Shown here: in pieces, positions 17,893 through 26,722 of the stretch
Layout of the letters: every line of letters starts with the position of its first letter
How positions within the stretch are numbered: the first letter of the stretch is position 1
Origin: an uncultured Aquimarina sp.
GTDB lineage: Bacteria; Bacteroidota; Bacteroidia; Flavobacteriales; Flavobacteriaceae
Direction of reading: 5' to 3'
DNA: 64,000 bases
Assembly (NCBI GenBank): GCA_947496355.1
Contig: CANMCO010000006.1
Coordinates: forward strand, 186,001 to 250,000
The notes under the pieces: generated by a model
Told to the model about the DNA's origin: nothing
What the model saw: only the letters and a program-made list of their open reading frames with translations
The model's database searches: none
Made by a program: the position numbers and the translations under genes

Positions 17893-18537
17893 TCATTCTT
17901 CCATAGACATCCTTAAAAACATTTTAAGTTCACTTAACATCATTGCTGTTGCACCCCAGACTGTATAGCCTCTTAATTCAAAGGATGGTACTTCTATATT
18001 TTTTGCATAAGACGTAGATAAATTTTGTGAAGTAACATTATTTTCATCTAACAATTCTACCAACGGGACCTCGATCACTTTCTCAACCTCTTCTTTTTGC
18101 AACACAAAATCTGGTCTTGTCTCAGTAAATCCTAAAAATGGATGCACCCAAAAATTAGAAGGTGGTATATATACTTTTGTTAATGGCTTCAAGACTTCAA
18201 CAGTAGTCATGAGAACACCTACTTCTTCCTGAGTTTCTCGTAGCGCTGTTTTAGTATAATTTATATCATATGTCTCTACTTTTCCTCCTGGTAATGCAAT
18301 TTGTCCAGAATGAACACCTTCATATTCTGGCCGTAAAATTAATGCAATATGAGTCAAGGCCTCTTTTGGATAAAAAAGCATCATTACAGCAGCATTTCTA
18401 GGGTTTCTTTCTTCAATTCTAACATTATTCAATTCCTTCATCCTAATTTCAGGAGCCATAATAAAATGTGAAGATTCCCCTGGTACTGACATTTTCTTTA
18501 TTTTTGGAATTAAATTTTTAAATGTTTCAAATGTCAT
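17893..18537 (-). CDS. Nudix hydrolase (CoA pyrophosphatase-like)
   Basis: 214 residues. The Nudix box is visible as LPGGKVETYDINYTKTALRE followed by TQEEVGV, which binds the catalytic metals. The surrounding LILRPEYEGVHSGQIALPGG pattern is that of the NudL/PCD1-like coenzyme A diphosphatases. The protein is cytoplasmic with no signal. Its start codon region overlaps the start of the divergent cyclophilin gene, so each promoter must lie within the neighbour's coding sequence. Confidence 0.88.
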   Translation of the reverse strand: MTFETFKNLIPKIKKMSVPGESSHFIMAPEIRMKELNNVRIEERNPRNAAVMMLFYPKEALTHIALILRPEYEGVHSGQIALPGGKVETYDINYTKTALRETQEEVGVLMTTVEVLKPLTKVYIPPSNFWVHPFLGFTETRPDFVLQKEEVEKVIEVPLVELLDENNVTSQNLSTSYAKNIEVPSFELRGYTVWGATAMMLSELKMFLRMSMEE

Positions 18538-19280
18538 TTAGTCGATCATTTTTTTTCTTTTGCACAAGCATTATTTTATTCTCTAATTGTGAAGATACAC
18601 AATCTAAAAAAAATAAGCAGAATACCATAAAAAATACGGATTCTATTTCTGTAAAAGATAATAGCCAAGAAAATACTCTTGAATTAAATAAGAAAATTAA
18701 GCAAGAAGATACTGTATTAGATGATGAACCTTTTAAACTCACCAATGAAAACCTTAGGGAATTCATGACCAATTATGGAAAAGAAAACCCTGAGACTTTG
18801 GTTAGAATAAAGACAAAATTTGGGGATATCCATATTCAATTATATACACAGACACCTGTTCATAGGGCAAATTTTATTTATCTGGTAAAGAACAATTATT
18901 TTGATGAAACCTTTTTCTATCGTGTGGCCAAAGGTTTTGTTATACAAGGTGGAAATAGTGATCGTCAACAAATGGCCAAGAAACGTTTTGAAATAGGAGA
19001 TTACACAATTCCTCAAGAGCCCGTAAAAGGCTTAAAACATAATCGGGGTGCTGTGGCCTTGTCAAAACAATGGGTTGACAACCCATCAAACCGATCAACC
19101 CCCTATGAGTTTTTTATCGTAATTGCCAAAAAAGGTGCATACCATTTGGATGGAGAGCATACCATTTTTGGAAAAGTTGTAAAAGGTATGAACGTTGCAG
19201 ATAAAATATCAAATGTTCCTGTAGATGGCAGTGAATGGCCCAAGGAAAATATTTTTATTAAAGCAGAAGTAATTAAATAA
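18531..19280 (+). CDS. Cyclophilin-type peptidyl-prolyl isomerase, lipoprotein
   Basis: 249 residues from ATG 18531 (an in-frame ATG at 18522 is an alternative). The N-terminus is a lipoprotein-like signal: SRSFFFF, a hydrophobic run and a Cys in LFSNC. A charged linker rich in Lys, Asn and Glu (about 25-75) precedes a cyclophilin domain: TKFGDIHIQLYTQTPVHRAN, FFYRVAKGFVIQGGN, and a late GEHTIFGKVVKGMNVADKIS. It catalyses proline isomerisation during folding of envelope proteins. The first bases overlap the divergent Nudix gene. Confidence 0.88.
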   Translation: MSFSRSFFFFCTSIILFSNCEDTQSKKNKQNTIKNTDSISVKDNSQENTLELNKKIKQEDTVLDDEPFKLTNENLREFMTNYGKENPETLVRIKTKFGDIHIQLYTQTPVHRANFIYLVKNNYFDETFFYRVAKGFVIQGGNSDRQQMAKKRFEIGDYTIPQEPVKGLKHNRGAVALSKQWVDNPSNRSTPYEFFIVIAKKGAYHLDGEHTIFGKVVKGMNVADKISNVPVDGSEWPKENIFIKAEVIK

Positions 19281-19305
19281 GCATGTTAAGCTATTAAAAA
19301 AAAGA

Positions 19306-19327
19306 AAAGCGGACCTAAGTCCGCTTT
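19306..19327. terminator. Bidirectional terminator
   Basis: A 9-bp perfect stem (AAAGCGGAC 19306-19314 with GTCCGCTTT 19319-19327) with a four-base loop lies between the cyclophilin gene and the convergent RiPP precursor gene. A-rich sequence to the left gives a T-run for the leftward transcript, and T-richer sequence follows to the right. Confidence 0.75.
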
Positions 19328-19333
19328 GAAAAT

Positions 19334-19498
19334 TTAGCATGGTGCAGCAATAGTTTCACATTGACATGTATTATGAGTTCCTACATACCACTTTACACGG
19401 TCCTTATATTCTCCCATTGGGTGTGGCGCTAACCCTCCTTTTAACTGTACCACTGTCTCTTTACTTAATTGTAATTTTTTGAAGTTCTCTTTTTTCAT
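19334..19498 (-). CDS. Class I lanthipeptide-like RiPP precursor peptide
   Basis: A 54-residue peptide gene too short for usual cut-offs. Its leader is MKKENFKKLQLSKETVVQLK followed by GG. KKLxLxKETVxxLxGG is the leader pattern of Bacteroidota natural-product precursors often annotated as class I lanthipeptides. The core after the GG (about 32 residues) has three Cys, two of them in a TCQC group and one as the last residue, plus three Thr. No LanB, LanC, LanM, radical SAM or peptidase-transporter gene is near, so it would need enzymes from elsewhere. It has its own 3' terminator. The frame and leader are clear; modification and secretion are inferred. Confidence 0.82.
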   Translation of the reverse strand: MKKENFKKLQLSKETVVQLKGGLAPHPMGEYKDRVKWYVGTHNTCQCETIAAPC

Positions 19499-19591
19499 GA
19501 TGTGAAAATTTATGATTTATAACATCATATCAACAATAAAAAAAAATGTTACCCCTAAAAATGAAAAATAGTTAGCTTTTAACTATCTACC

Positions 19592-20308
19592 CTACAATTT
19601 CTGGGTATAATAATTATAATCTGCGATTACTCTGTCTACAAATTGTAAGGGATTCTCTTTTGGAGTTATATCCATTAAAGTACTAACTTTTTTAGAAAGT
19701 TGTAAAATCACATTATGATCTGCATCCCTTTTTGCTTCGGTATATATCATCTTTATTTTACGCATTTGGGCATCGCTAAAAACAGTAACTTGTGGGTATA
19801 CAGCAACATAATCTTCTGGCAGATCAACAAGTATAGTTTGGCTAAACTGAACTCTCTGCCGTTCACTAATTACCGTTGTCCCTGCAGCCATATCCCCTAG
19901 TCTTTGTCCTCTTCCTCCTAATAAAATAGAGACTACCGCAACACCCCCAAAAGCCAAAGAAACATCCAACAATCTTAGCAACCATCTTATCAAGTAGTTC
20001 GAAAACGCAGGTCTTGATCCATCCAATCGTACCACCTTAATTTTCATGGTTGCTTTACCAGGGGTCCTACCATTCCAAAAGGTTTCCCATAATAAAAAGT
20101 ATAAAAATGGAGGCATGCTCAAAATCAACCAAAATGCCCATTGGTCACCCATATCCAGATCCAATGCGCCAATTATAAAAAGTATAACGATAAAATATGC
20201 TATGAAAATTAAAATATCAATAAAATAAGCAAGTATACGCTCCCCTATACCGGCAGCATTTTGCTGTATACTGACATTTTGAGCGGTTTCTATTTGAAAA
20301 TTATCCAT
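19592..20308 (-). CDS. RDD family membrane protein
   Basis: 238 residues. The family's Arg-Asp-Asp element appears as AGIGERILAYFIDILIF at about 19-35, followed by three further hydrophobic segments. The second signature is WNGRTPGKATMKIKVVRLDG (about 89-108). The C-terminal third is a soluble, charged region. It begins 36 bases from the divergent SpoIIM-like gene; RDD genes accompany the SpoIIM/DUF4129/MoxR/DUF58 set in many Bacteroidota, so they probably act together. Function of RDD proteins is unsettled; some have transport or antiport activity. Confidence 0.88.
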   Translation of the reverse strand: MDNFQIETAQNVSIQQNAAGIGERILAYFIDILIFIAYFIVILFIIGALDLDMGDQWAFWLILSMPPFLYFLLWETFWNGRTPGKATMKIKVVRLDGSRPAFSNYLIRWLLRLLDVSLAFGGVAVVSILLGGRGQRLGDMAAGTTVISERQRVQFSQTILVDLPEDYVAVYPQVTVFSDAQMRKIKMIYTEAKRDADHNVILQLSKKVSTLMDITPKENPLQFVDRVIADYNYYTQKL

Positions 20309-20344
20309 TAATTATGTTTCTTTGAGCCTCTTAATCTATGATAC

Positions 20345-21307
20345 ATGCGTGAGGCTGCTTTTGTGAAGCAAAATAAAGATAAATGGTTAAAATTTGAAAG
20401 TGTTCTGGGCAATAATACGATAATCTCGCCAGATAACCTTTCAGATTTATATATTGAAATAACCGATCACCTAAGCTATGCCCAGACTTTTTATCCAAAT
20501 AGCCAAACACTAAACTACTTAAACAGTTTAGCGTCTAGCGCTCATCAAAAGATATATAAAACAAAAAAAGAAAAGAAAAACCGATTCTATTCTTTTTGGG
20601 TTAAAGAATTCCCTTTAGAGTTTTACAAATATCAAAAAGAACTATTAATTGCATTTTTAATCTCTGTACTTTTTACGGCTATTGGTGCATATTCATCAGC
20701 AACAGATGGTGCTTTTGTACGATCCATTTTAGGAGATGGTTACGTAAATATGACATTAGAGAACATTAATAATGATGATCCTATGGCTGTATACAAGCAA
20801 ATGGGAGAAACCAATATGTTTCTTGGTATCACTATTAATAATATTAGAGTAGCACTAAATTGCTTCATATTTGGAATACTATTCGGGATAGGAACTATCT
20901 ATATGCTTATGCAAAACTTTATTATGCTTGGTTCATTTCAATACTTTTTCTATGATAAAGGATTGCTATGGGAAAGTGCTCGTACTATTTGGATTCATGG
21001 AACTATAGAAATTTCCGTAATTATTATAGCCGGTTGTGCTGGTTTGGTAGTTGGTAACTCTATTTTATTTCCAAAAACGTTTACACGCCTTACTTCTTTT
21101 GTAAGGGGAGTTAAAGCGGGATTAAAAATCGTTATTAGCACTGTTCCCTTCTTTATCCTTGCCGGATTTTTAGAAGGTTTTGTTACAAGACATACCGAAA
21201 TGCCAGATTGGTTAGCTATTCTTATCATTTCTGGATCATTGGCTTTGATCCTATTTTATTATGTAATTTACCCCAGACAGCTTTATAAAAAACTGAAAAA
21301 TGAATAA
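20345..21307 (+). CDS. Stage II sporulation protein M-like membrane protein (SpoIIM/DUF95)
   Basis: 320 residues. A soluble helical N-terminal part (LYIEITDHLSYAQTFYPNSQ) precedes a block of about six membrane segments. Typical SpoIIM features are GITINNIRVALNCFIFGILFG and the WIHGTIEISVIIIAGCAGLV segment. The organism need not sporulate: this family is common in non-sporulating Bacteroidota next to RDD, DUF4129, MoxR and DUF58 genes. Its last eight bases overlap the next start, showing translational coupling. Confidence 0.88.
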   Translation: MREAAFVKQNKDKWLKFESVLGNNTIISPDNLSDLYIEITDHLSYAQTFYPNSQTLNYLNSLASSAHQKIYKTKKEKKNRFYSFWVKEFPLEFYKYQKELLIAFLISVLFTAIGAYSSATDGAFVRSILGDGYVNMTLENINNDDPMAVYKQMGETNMFLGITINNIRVALNCFIFGILFGIGTIYMLMQNFIMLGSFQYFFYDKGLLWESARTIWIHGTIEISVIIIAGCAGLVVGNSILFPKTFTRLTSFVRGVKAGLKIVISTVPFFILAGFLEGFVTRHTEMPDWLAILIISGSLALILFYYVIYPRQLYKKLKNE

Positions 21308-22175
21308 CAACAACTATATCGAATTTAAGAAAAAGAGAGAGTTGGGAGATATTCTTACCGATACTTTTGCTTTTGTAAGACAAGAAGGTAAATCTCTACT
21401 TTCTGTTTTAATGAAAACCTGTGGAATACCGTTTGCTATTCTCTTACTTGCATCTGCATATTACGCATACACAACGGCCAATGTACTTGACCCGGCAAGC
21501 ATTAGAGCTGGAGGAATGTTAAATACTGGTGGCTTTTTGATTTCTATATTTGTCATGATAGCCGCTCTTCTTGCTTTCTATGGCTTACTTTTTGGTACTG
21601 TTCTACATTATATCAAGGATTACATTGACTTAAAAGGCACAATTAATAAAGATACTATTGTGCAAGGCGTGAAGAAAGATTTTGGAAGTATTCTTGGACT
21701 AGGAGTACTTTCTGGAATCATCATTTTCTTTGGGTTTATGCTTTGTGTGTTACCTGGTATATATTTATATGTACCTATGAGTCTTGTATTTTCTATACTC
21801 GTATTTCGTAATGTCAGTGTGTCGGATGCTATAAGTGAAAGTTTTCAACTTATAAAAGATGAATGGTGGATCACTTTTGCTACACTTTTTGTATTAGGAT
21901 TGATAATATGGATAATAGGTATGGTATTTTCTGTTCCTGCATTGATTTACACCTATACAAAACAAATTACATCTGTAACAGAAGTATCTACTACCGATGC
22001 ATCAGGCACTGTTGATTGGGTTTTTATTGCACTAAATACGTTGTCTTCTGCTGTTCAATACATATTATATGTTATTACGGCTATTTCAACTGCATTTATA
22101 TATTATAACCTAAACGAAAGAAAACACTCAACAGGAGCTTTAGAGCAAATAAATTCTTTAGGAGAAAACAAATAA
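21300..22175 (+). CDS. Multi-pass membrane protein of the MoxR/DUF58 cluster
   Basis: 291 residues with about six hydrophobic segments (roughly 36-60, 76-104, 128-170 as two, 190-218 and 240-270). An N-terminal cytoplasmic stretch FKKKRELGDILTDTFAFVRQ resembles the beginning of glycerophosphoryl-diester-phosphodiesterase membrane-domain-like proteins. There is no catalytic motif. It overlaps the SpoIIM-like gene by eight bases, and DUF4129 follows after eight bases, so it is a fixed member of this operon. Its role is unknown. Confidence 0.82.
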   Translation: MNNNNYIEFKKKRELGDILTDTFAFVRQEGKSLLSVLMKTCGIPFAILLLASAYYAYTTANVLDPASIRAGGMLNTGGFLISIFVMIAALLAFYGLLFGTVLHYIKDYIDLKGTINKDTIVQGVKKDFGSILGLGVLSGIIIFFGFMLCVLPGIYLYVPMSLVFSILVFRNVSVSDAISESFQLIKDEWWITFATLFVLGLIIWIIGMVFSVPALIYTYTKQITSVTEVSTTDASGTVDWVFIALNTLSSAVQYILYVITAISTAFIYYNLNERKHSTGALEQINSLGENK

Positions 22176-22183
22176 TTATTGCT

Positions 22184-22933
22184 TTGAGAATTCTTTATTG
22201 TTTACTGTTTTTACTATCCTTTTCCTTATCTGCAAAGAGTCAGGATAGTACAAGTATTTCAATAAATCAAGAAGTAATATACGATCTTGACACTGAGAAA
22301 AACATTCAAGAATTTGATACGCAAGAGATAGAAGAATATAAAAAACTTGACGCTTTTAATTATACCGAATATCAGGAAGTTGATAATTGGTGGACCCAGT
22401 TTAAGAAGTGGATATATCAGCTTTGGATCAAACTTTTTGAATGGCTTTTCGGAGCAGGTGAAATCAGTGGGTTCTGGACAATAATCTTTAGGATTTTACC
22501 CTATCTAGTAGTTATTGGAGTTTTATTTTTATTGGGATGGTTGTTTATGAAAGTAAATCCAAGTGATATGCTTCTAGAAAAACAAATACCCCCACAGGTA
22601 GAGTTAACAGATGATGAAGATATCATGCAAAATCAAGATATTCGAGAGTTAATTAATCTAGCTGTAAAAAACAATAACTATAGACTGGCAATACGATATT
22701 ACTACCTTTTTGTATTGAAAAGAATGTCTGATCTGGAGTTTATTAATTGGGAATCTCAAAAAACGAATACGGATTACATTAAAGAACTAACAGATAGCTC
22801 TGTAAAAGATCAATTTAAGACTATTACCAGATTATATGACTACATCTGGTACGGAAGCTTTGAGGTAAATGAAAAGTCCTACCTACAAGCAGAAAAAGAA
22901 TTTCAATCAATAACCAATAGTATCCAACGCTAA
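22184..22933 (+). CDS. DUF4129 domain protein
   Basis: 249 residues starting with TTG at 22184. The first residues form a signal peptide (RILYCLLFLLSFSLSAKSQ); a later ATG would lose it. A periplasmic segment is followed by a membrane helix at about 103-123 and a cytoplasmic DUF4129 domain with LINLAVKNNNYRLAIRYYYL and the aromatic YDYIWYGSFEV block. DUF4129 domains occur with transglutaminase-like or MoxR/DUF58 proteins. It sits between the multi-pass protein and the DUF4350 gene, with small gaps on both sides. Confidence 0.83.
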   Translation: MRILYCLLFLLSFSLSAKSQDSTSISINQEVIYDLDTEKNIQEFDTQEIEEYKKLDAFNYTEYQEVDNWWTQFKKWIYQLWIKLFEWLFGAGEISGFWTIIFRILPYLVVIGVLFLLGWLFMKVNPSDMLLEKQIPPQVELTDDEDIMQNQDIRELINLAVKNNNYRLAIRYYYLFVLKRMSDLEFINWESQKTNTDYIKELTDSSVKDQFKTITRLYDYIWYGSFEVNEKSYLQAEKEFQSITNSIQR

Positions 22934-22937
22934 TTAG

Positions 22938-24149
22938 ATGTCAAATAAATCCAAAATATTTATCTTGATTATCGTGTTAGCAATAGGTATGCTCACGTAT
23001 CTTGAAACCAGTGAAAGAGAACCTATAAACTGGTTTCCAAGCTATGCCAAAACAGATAAAATACCACTAGGCACTTTCGTTTCGTATAACTTAATTAAGT
23101 CAACTTTTGATGCTGAAGGAATAAAAGACGTAAACCAACCACCATACGAGTTTCTGGACAGTAATGATTCTATTCTGGGGACGTACTTTTTTGTAAATGG
23201 TTCAATAAGTTTTGATAAAGCAGAACTTGGTAAGATTTTGAGTTGGGTAGAAAAAGGAAATTCGTTGTTCATTTCGGCAAAGACGATAGAAAATAAGCTA
23301 TTAGATACCCTAAATATTGAAACCGACAACCTTTTATCACTAGACAACATCTCTACTAAACCCATTGTAGAATTAACTAATACCAACCTAAAAGGAAAGT
23401 CTCCGTTTTTATATGATCGGGATATTTACAATCCATATTTTAACGAATTAGACACATTAAATACTACGGTTCTTGGTATTTCTCAACTATACAATGATAC
23501 GTTGAAGATAAAAAAACCTAATGTAAATTATATACAACAATCGTTTGGTGAAGGAAAAATTTTCCTACACACCTTTCCTGAAGCCTTTGGAAACTATTTT
23601 ATGCTAAAAGATAAAAACTATGAGTATACTCAAAATCTATTGGCCTATATAAATCCAACTCATAAAATCATTTGGGACAATTATTACAAGTCTGGAAAAA
23701 CATTCTATACCTCTCCTCTTTTCTTATTGTTAAGTAATCGATATCTAAAATGGGCTTATTATTTTGTTCTTATCGGGGTTCTTTTATTTGTGCTATTTGA
23801 AGGGAAACGTAAACAAAGAAGTATTCCGGTCATAGCACCGCTAAAAAACCAAACATTGGCTTTTACCAGAACGATTAGTGGGATGTACTTTGAAAAGGAA
23901 AAGCACAAAGAAATTGCCACAAAACAGAATCTGTTATTTTTGGATTATGTACGTAATGTATTGCGAATCCCTACAGATCATCTTGATGAGAAAACATTGA
24001 TCGATATATCTGCCAGAAGCAACAATGATATAGAGGACACTAAAAAGTTATTCAGATATTTTGATGAATTAAGTAAAAAACCAAAAATCGAAAAAGAGGA
24101 ATTAAGCAAGCTTTATGAGTTAATTATAACGTTTAAAAGTAAAGCTTAA
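22938..24149 (+). CDS. DUF4350 domain membrane protein
   Basis: 403 residues. A first membrane helix (about 5-20) is followed by a large extracytoplasmic domain of the DUF4350 kind (NWFPSYAKTDKIPLGTFVSY; ILSWVEKGNSLFISAKTIEN), resembling glutamine-amidotransferase-like folds without catalytic residues. A second membrane helix at about 273-290 is followed by a cytoplasmic helical tail. It follows DUF4129 after four bases and precedes MoxR, the normal order in this conserved cluster. Confidence 0.83.
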   Translation: MSNKSKIFILIIVLAIGMLTYLETSEREPINWFPSYAKTDKIPLGTFVSYNLIKSTFDAEGIKDVNQPPYEFLDSNDSILGTYFFVNGSISFDKAELGKILSWVEKGNSLFISAKTIENKLLDTLNIETDNLLSLDNISTKPIVELTNTNLKGKSPFLYDRDIYNPYFNELDTLNTTVLGISQLYNDTLKIKKPNVNYIQQSFGEGKIFLHTFPEAFGNYFMLKDKNYEYTQNLLAYINPTHKIIWDNYYKSGKTFYTSPLFLLLSNRYLKWAYYFVLIGVLLFVLFEGKRKQRSIPVIAPLKNQTLAFTRTISGMYFEKEKHKEIATKQNLLFLDYVRNVLRIPTDHLDEKTLIDISARSNNDIEDTKKLFRYFDELSKKPKIEKEELSKLYELIITFKSKA

Positions 24150-24178
24150 GATTATTGATTATTTTAAAAGAATCATAT

Positions 24179-25219
24179 ATGGAAAACGAAGAAACAACCA
24201 ACAATACGAATCCCGAGCAAACTCCGAAAACTGAATCATCTGATCAAAACCTTGGATTTCGGAACAGGATTGATCTTAGTGAACTACAAGAAGTTGTTGG
24301 AAAACTAAAGGCAGAATTGGCCAAAGTTATCGTTGGGCAACAAGATTTTGTTGAATTATTAATTGTATCCCTGTTATCTAATGGTCATGTACTCATAGAA
24401 GGTGTTCCTGGAATTGCAAAAACTGTGACTGCTAAGTTATTTGCAAAAACATTAGATACCGGTTTTAATAGAATTCAGTTTACACCAGATCTTATGCCTA
24501 GTGATGTATTGGGAACATCTGTACTAAATATGAAAACCAGTGACTTTGAATTTAAAAAAGGTCCTATTTTCTCAAATATGGTGCTTATAGATGAAATTAA
24601 CCGAGCTCCGGCCAAAACGCAAGCAGCTTTGTTTGAGGTTATGGAAGAAAAACAAGTAACGATAGACGGTGTGAGATATCCCATGGATCCTCCGTTTATG
24701 GTACTGGCAACACAAAATCCAATAGAGCAAGAAGGAACCTATGCTCTACCAGAAGCGCAATTAGACCGATTTTTGTTTAAGATAAAAGTAGATTACCCTT
24801 CTCTTGAAGACGAAGTAAGTATATTGAAAACACATCACGAAAGGAAAACTCAAAAACCATTAGAGTTGGTTAATGCTGTGATGACTCCAGAAAAACTACA
24901 AGAATTTAAAGCAAAAACGCAAGAAGTTATCGTTGAAGAAAAGATTTTAGGATACATTGCAGAGATTGTTACCAAAACACGAACTCACCCTCATCTGTAT
25001 TTGGGTGGTTCACCGCGTGCATCTATTGCCATAATGAATGCATCCAAAGCGTTTGCTGCCATAAGCGGAAGAGATTTCGTAACTCCAGAGGACATCAAAA
25101 AATCGTTATTTCCTGTATTACGTCACCGTATAATTTTATCTCCAGAACGTGAGATGGAAGGAATGACCACCGAAAATGTTATCGAAATGATATTACAATC
25201 TGTAGAAATACCAAGATAG
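24179..25219 (+). CDS. MoxR family AAA+ ATPase
   Basis: 346 residues from ATG 24179; the upstream extension from 24155 lacks a good start. Cytoplasmic AAA+ ATPase of the MoxR group, thought to act as a chaperone in maturing or activating membrane or metal-dependent complexes. Walker A is GVPGIAKT (glycines around a lysine), Walker B LIDEINRAPAKTQ, sensor 1 region ATQNPIEQEGTYALPEAQLD and the sensor 2 arginine in GGSPRASIA. Its stop overlaps the GTG start of the DUF58 gene by one base, the usual MoxR-DUF58 coupling. Confidence 0.93.
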   Translation: MENEETTNNTNPEQTPKTESSDQNLGFRNRIDLSELQEVVGKLKAELAKVIVGQQDFVELLIVSLLSNGHVLIEGVPGIAKTVTAKLFAKTLDTGFNRIQFTPDLMPSDVLGTSVLNMKTSDFEFKKGPIFSNMVLIDEINRAPAKTQAALFEVMEEKQVTIDGVRYPMDPPFMVLATQNPIEQEGTYALPEAQLDRFLFKIKVDYPSLEDEVSILKTHHERKTQKPLELVNAVMTPEKLQEFKAKTQEVIVEEKILGYIAEIVTKTRTHPHLYLGGSPRASIAIMNASKAFAAISGRDFVTPEDIKKSLFPVLRHRIILSPEREMEGMTTENVIEMILQSVEIPR

Positions 25220-26556
25220 TGTTGATCAAATTTTTAAAATCCTTATACCTAAGCCACAGGGTATTTTATATACTCACAGCGATATCAGTACTATTCCTGC
25301 TATCGTACTGGTTTAATGCGCTGTATCCTATCACTTGGTTAACTGTATGGGGATTAATAATTATCTTTTTATTCGATACAGTAATTTTATACAATTCAAA
25401 AAATGGAATCGATGCCAGCAGAATTCTACCCGATAAATTTTCGAATAGTGATTTCAATGCGATTCCAATAAGAATCAAAAGCAATTATAACTTTACTACC
25501 AAGGTTGAAATTATTGACGAAATTCCAGTTCAATTTCAAAAACGTGATTTTCTTAAAACTGGTAGTATACCTGGTAAATCAACTCTTGATTTTGAATATT
25601 CTATTCGACCGGTAAAGCGAGGAGAATATGTCTTTGGAAACCTTCATATATACACGATGACCAGCTTAGGATTCGTGAAACGACGTTATAGTTTTGATAA
25701 ATCTGCAATGGTTAAGGTATATCCTTCTTTTATCCAGATGAAAAAATATGATTTTCTGGCTATTGATAATAAATTGACTCAAATCGGGCTTAAAAAAATA
25801 CGTCGCATTGGACATACGATGGAGTTTGAACAAATCAAAGAATACGTACTTGGCGATGATGTACGTACGATAAACTGGAAAGCAACGGCAAAGCACGGCA
25901 ACCTGATGATTAATCAGTTTCAGGATGAAAAATCACAACCCATCTATTCTATTATTGATGCCAGTAGGGTAATGAAAATGCCGTTTAATGAGTTGAGTTT
26001 ACTTGATTATGCAGTGAATAGTACTTTGGCGTTTTCAAATATTGCCTTAAAAAAGCACGATAAAGTGGGGATGCTTACTTTTTCTAATACGGTAAATGAT
26101 TTTTTACCCGATAGCGGAAAGAAAACCTACATCAATAATATTTCTGAAACATTATATAACGTAAAAACTCAATTTCTTGATGCCGATTTTGGGTTGTTAT
26201 ATGCTCATATAAAAAGACAAATCAATCATAGGAGTTTACTGTTGCTGTATACTAATTTTGAGCATATTTCATCTCTAAAAAGACAACTTCCCTTTTTGCA
26301 GGCATTGGCAAAAAAGCATTTGCTTGTTGTTATTTTCTTTGAAAACACAGAGCTAGATGCTTTGATTACCAAAAAAGCCGAAGACACCCAAACCATTTAT
26401 GATCAAACCATTGCCCAGCAATTTGCATATGATAAAAAGGTGATGGTCAAAGAACTACAAAAACATGGTATCCAAACGGTATTGACCACCCCAGAAAATC
26501 TTACGGTAAATACAATCAATAAATACCTCGAGATTAAAGCAAGAGGGCTTTTATAA
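25219..26556 (+). CDS. DUF58 domain protein (MoxR partner)
   Basis: 445 residues starting with GTG at 25219, overlapping the MoxR stop. Two hydrophobic segments at about 14-55 anchor it. The DUF58 signature is EQIKEYVLGDDVRTINWKAT (about 200-219), then a von Willebrand A-like fold (PIYSIIDASRVMK, DKVGMLTFSN) to the end. DUF58 proteins are the standard partners of MoxR ATPases; the VWA-like site has D-A-S rather than a strict DxSxS. It is the last gene of the cluster. Confidence 0.9.
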   Translation: MLIKFLKSLYLSHRVFYILTAISVLFLLSYWFNALYPITWLTVWGLIIIFLFDTVILYNSKNGIDASRILPDKFSNSDFNAIPIRIKSNYNFTTKVEIIDEIPVQFQKRDFLKTGSIPGKSTLDFEYSIRPVKRGEYVFGNLHIYTMTSLGFVKRRYSFDKSAMVKVYPSFIQMKKYDFLAIDNKLTQIGLKKIRRIGHTMEFEQIKEYVLGDDVRTINWKATAKHGNLMINQFQDEKSQPIYSIIDASRVMKMPFNELSLLDYAVNSTLAFSNIALKKHDKVGMLTFSNTVNDFLPDSGKKTYINNISETLYNVKTQFLDADFGLLYAHIKRQINHRSLLLLYTNFEHISSLKRQLPFLQALAKKHLLVVIFFENTELDALITKKAEDTQTIYDQTIAQQFAYDKKVMVKELQKHGIQTVLTTPENLTVNTINKYLEIKARGLL

Positions 26557-26722
26557 TTGTTAATTTAAAACCTAGTAGATTTGTAGTAAATAAGAATACA
26601 TAGAAAATAAAGGACATATATCTTCTATCTAATTGTTATAAACGATTACTCCAAATATTTAGGTAACAATTTTCAGTAATAGGACATATACTTATACAAG
26701 GAATAAAAAACGAACTTAGAAA

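Noticed and set aside
23042..23386. 114-codon frame antisense to the DUF4350 gene
   Set aside because: No start context and no family pattern; opposite frame is a solid gene.
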